From: JBGCFO01 sp045106955
Lineage (GTDB): Bacteria; Pseudomonadota; Alphaproteobacteria; Rickettsiales; Rickettsiaceae
Length of the DNA stretch: 44,456 bases
Direction of reading: 5' to 3'
NCBI GenBank assembly: GCA_045106955.1
Contig: JBGCFO010000013.1
Coordinates: 1-44,456, forward strand
In this document: piece after piece, positions 43,788 through 44,456 of the stretch
How positions within the stretch are numbered: the stretch's first letter is position 1
How the letters are laid out: the number at the start of each line of letters is the position of its first letter
Position numbers and translations under genes: made by a program
Notes under the pieces: model-generated
Told to the model about the DNA's origin: nothing
The model's input: the letters and a program-made list of their open reading frames with translations, nothing else
The model's database searches: none

Positions 43788-44357
43788 TTGGCGCTGAAAA
43801 AATCTTATATTATTGGAATTATGTCATGTGATCCAGATGGGGTAGTAGGTAAAAACAACAGTATTCCATGGTATTACCATGAAGATTTAGAGCATTTTCG
43901 CCTTCATACAAAAAATAACATATCTATCATGGGCTATAATACTTTTGTATCAATTCCAGATTCAACATTGTCTAACATGACTAACATAGTTCTAACAAAA
44001 AAACACAAAACTTTAATTGATACAAAAGATCGCAACATTTATATAGTATCATCTCTTGCACATTTTCTTAATATTATTGACTCTTTAAAAACAAAGCAAA
44101 GTATATTCATGATTGGCGGAGCTATGATTGCAGATTTATTTTTATCCAATAATCTTATCGATGAATTTATATTAACAAAAATAAAGCACAAACATCATGG
44201 AGATGCTAGGTTAAATCTAAATCATTTCCGTGATTGGTCGTGCGAAGAATATGTCAACAAAGGCAGTAATATTGCAGATAATCAAAATTTTAGTATTCTA
44301 CATTATAAATACCAAACAGGAGTTTCGCGCCATCAAGTTAATTTGTATAGGGACTAA
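43788..44357 (+). CDS. folA: Dihydrofolate reductase
   Basis: Reduces dihydrofolate to tetrahydrofolate with NADPH. The 189-residue protein has the DHFR blocks DGVVGKNNSIPWYYHEDLEHF (given in two parts: the G-x-x-G-x-x-x-x-I-P-W loop and the acidic Asp in HEDLEHF), IMGYNTFVSIPDS and IFMIGGAMIADLFL. No ATG lies early enough; the start is most likely the TTG at 43788. A C-terminal tail of about 25 residues makes it longer than the usual 160. Divergent in sequence but with key positions intact. No thyA is adjacent. Confidence 0.9.
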   Translation: MALKKSYIIGIMSCDPDGVVGKNNSIPWYYHEDLEHFRLHTKNNISIMGYNTFVSIPDSTLSNMTNIVLTKKHKTLIDTKDRNIYIVSSLAHFLNIIDSLKTKQSIFMIGGAMIADLFLSNNLIDEFILTKIKHKHHGDARLNLNHFRDWSCEEYVNKGSNIADNQNFSILHYKYQTGVSRHQVNLYRD

Positions 44358-44456
44358 TTAACTATTTCTTGTGCTTATGATACAATTTTTTCTATTTTGT
44401 TCAAGAAAATATGTCTACTCATAAATGCACAAAGGAATTGTATAGCTCCTTCATCC

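Noticed and set aside
1..44456. CRISPR array, rRNA, tmRNA, RNase P or SRP RNA
   Set aside because: No regularly spaced direct repeats and none of the conserved cores of these RNAs were seen on either strand.

Overview
The window is an AT-rich, densely coded stretch of a bacterial chromosome. It most likely comes from an obligately intracellular alphaproteobacterium of the order Rickettsiales. The main argument is gene order. A single tuf gene is preceded by tRNA-Tyr and tRNA-Gly and followed directly by rpsJ, while tRNA-Trp, secE, nusG and rplKAJL form a separate block. This is the rearranged tuf/secE disposition described for Rickettsia prowazekii. Family and genus cannot be fixed from the sequence alone. 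Several traits (split ribosomal operons, a non-canonical Tgt, Ala at the GyrA quinolone position) differ from what I know of Rickettsia itself.

Layout. 1-906: no intact gene, but two decayed transposase relics (IS5-like and IS630-like). 907-7033, minus: the complete S10 operon (rpsJ to rpsQ) behind tuf. 7212-7386, minus: tRNA-Gly and tRNA-Tyr. 7637-13530, minus: a PAP2 phosphatase, gyrA, gmk, a DUF2335-type membrane protein, a small orphan protein and fabI. 13850-16228, plus: rho and mdh. 16253-18284: two orphan proteins and a class II glutamine amidotransferase. 18285-18702: a 418-bp gap without a gene. 18703-21663, minus: rplL, rplJ, rplA, rplK, nusG, secE and tRNA-Trp. 21877-25352, minus: the Tol system (tolB, tolA, tolR, tolQ; no pal). 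25371-27012, minus: an MFS transporter and the monothiol glutaredoxin grxD. 27104-30107, plus: nth, an esterase, glyA and nrdR as a tight operon. 30310-31659, plus: HU, clpP and a CAT-anticodon tRNA. 31697-38409, plus: an envelope cluster (lptF, mreB, mreC, a tail-anchored pseudokinase, a small membrane protein, lptG). 38553-39641: a large orphan protein. 39697-41034, minus: an IMPase-like protein and efp. 41133-42964, plus: a YhhQ-type queuosine-precursor transporter and a divergent Tgt. 43203-44357, plus: pgsA and folA.

How it works together. Most genes are core translation, transcription, DNA topology, envelope and one-carbon functions. The two ribosomal blocks each stop at a natural sub-operon boundary (S10/spc and rplL/rpoB) and are then followed by non-coding or decayed DNA, so the downstream spc and rpoBC genes must lie elsewhere. 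The most interesting parts are: (i) the lptF-mreBC-pseudokinase-membrane protein-lptG cluster, in which a membrane-anchored kinase fold without catalytic residues sits between cell-shape and LPS-export genes; (ii) a YhhQ-Tgt pair whose Tgt lacks the usual preQ1-type pocket motifs and may use host queuine; and (iii) GyrA with alanine at the Ser83-equivalent position.
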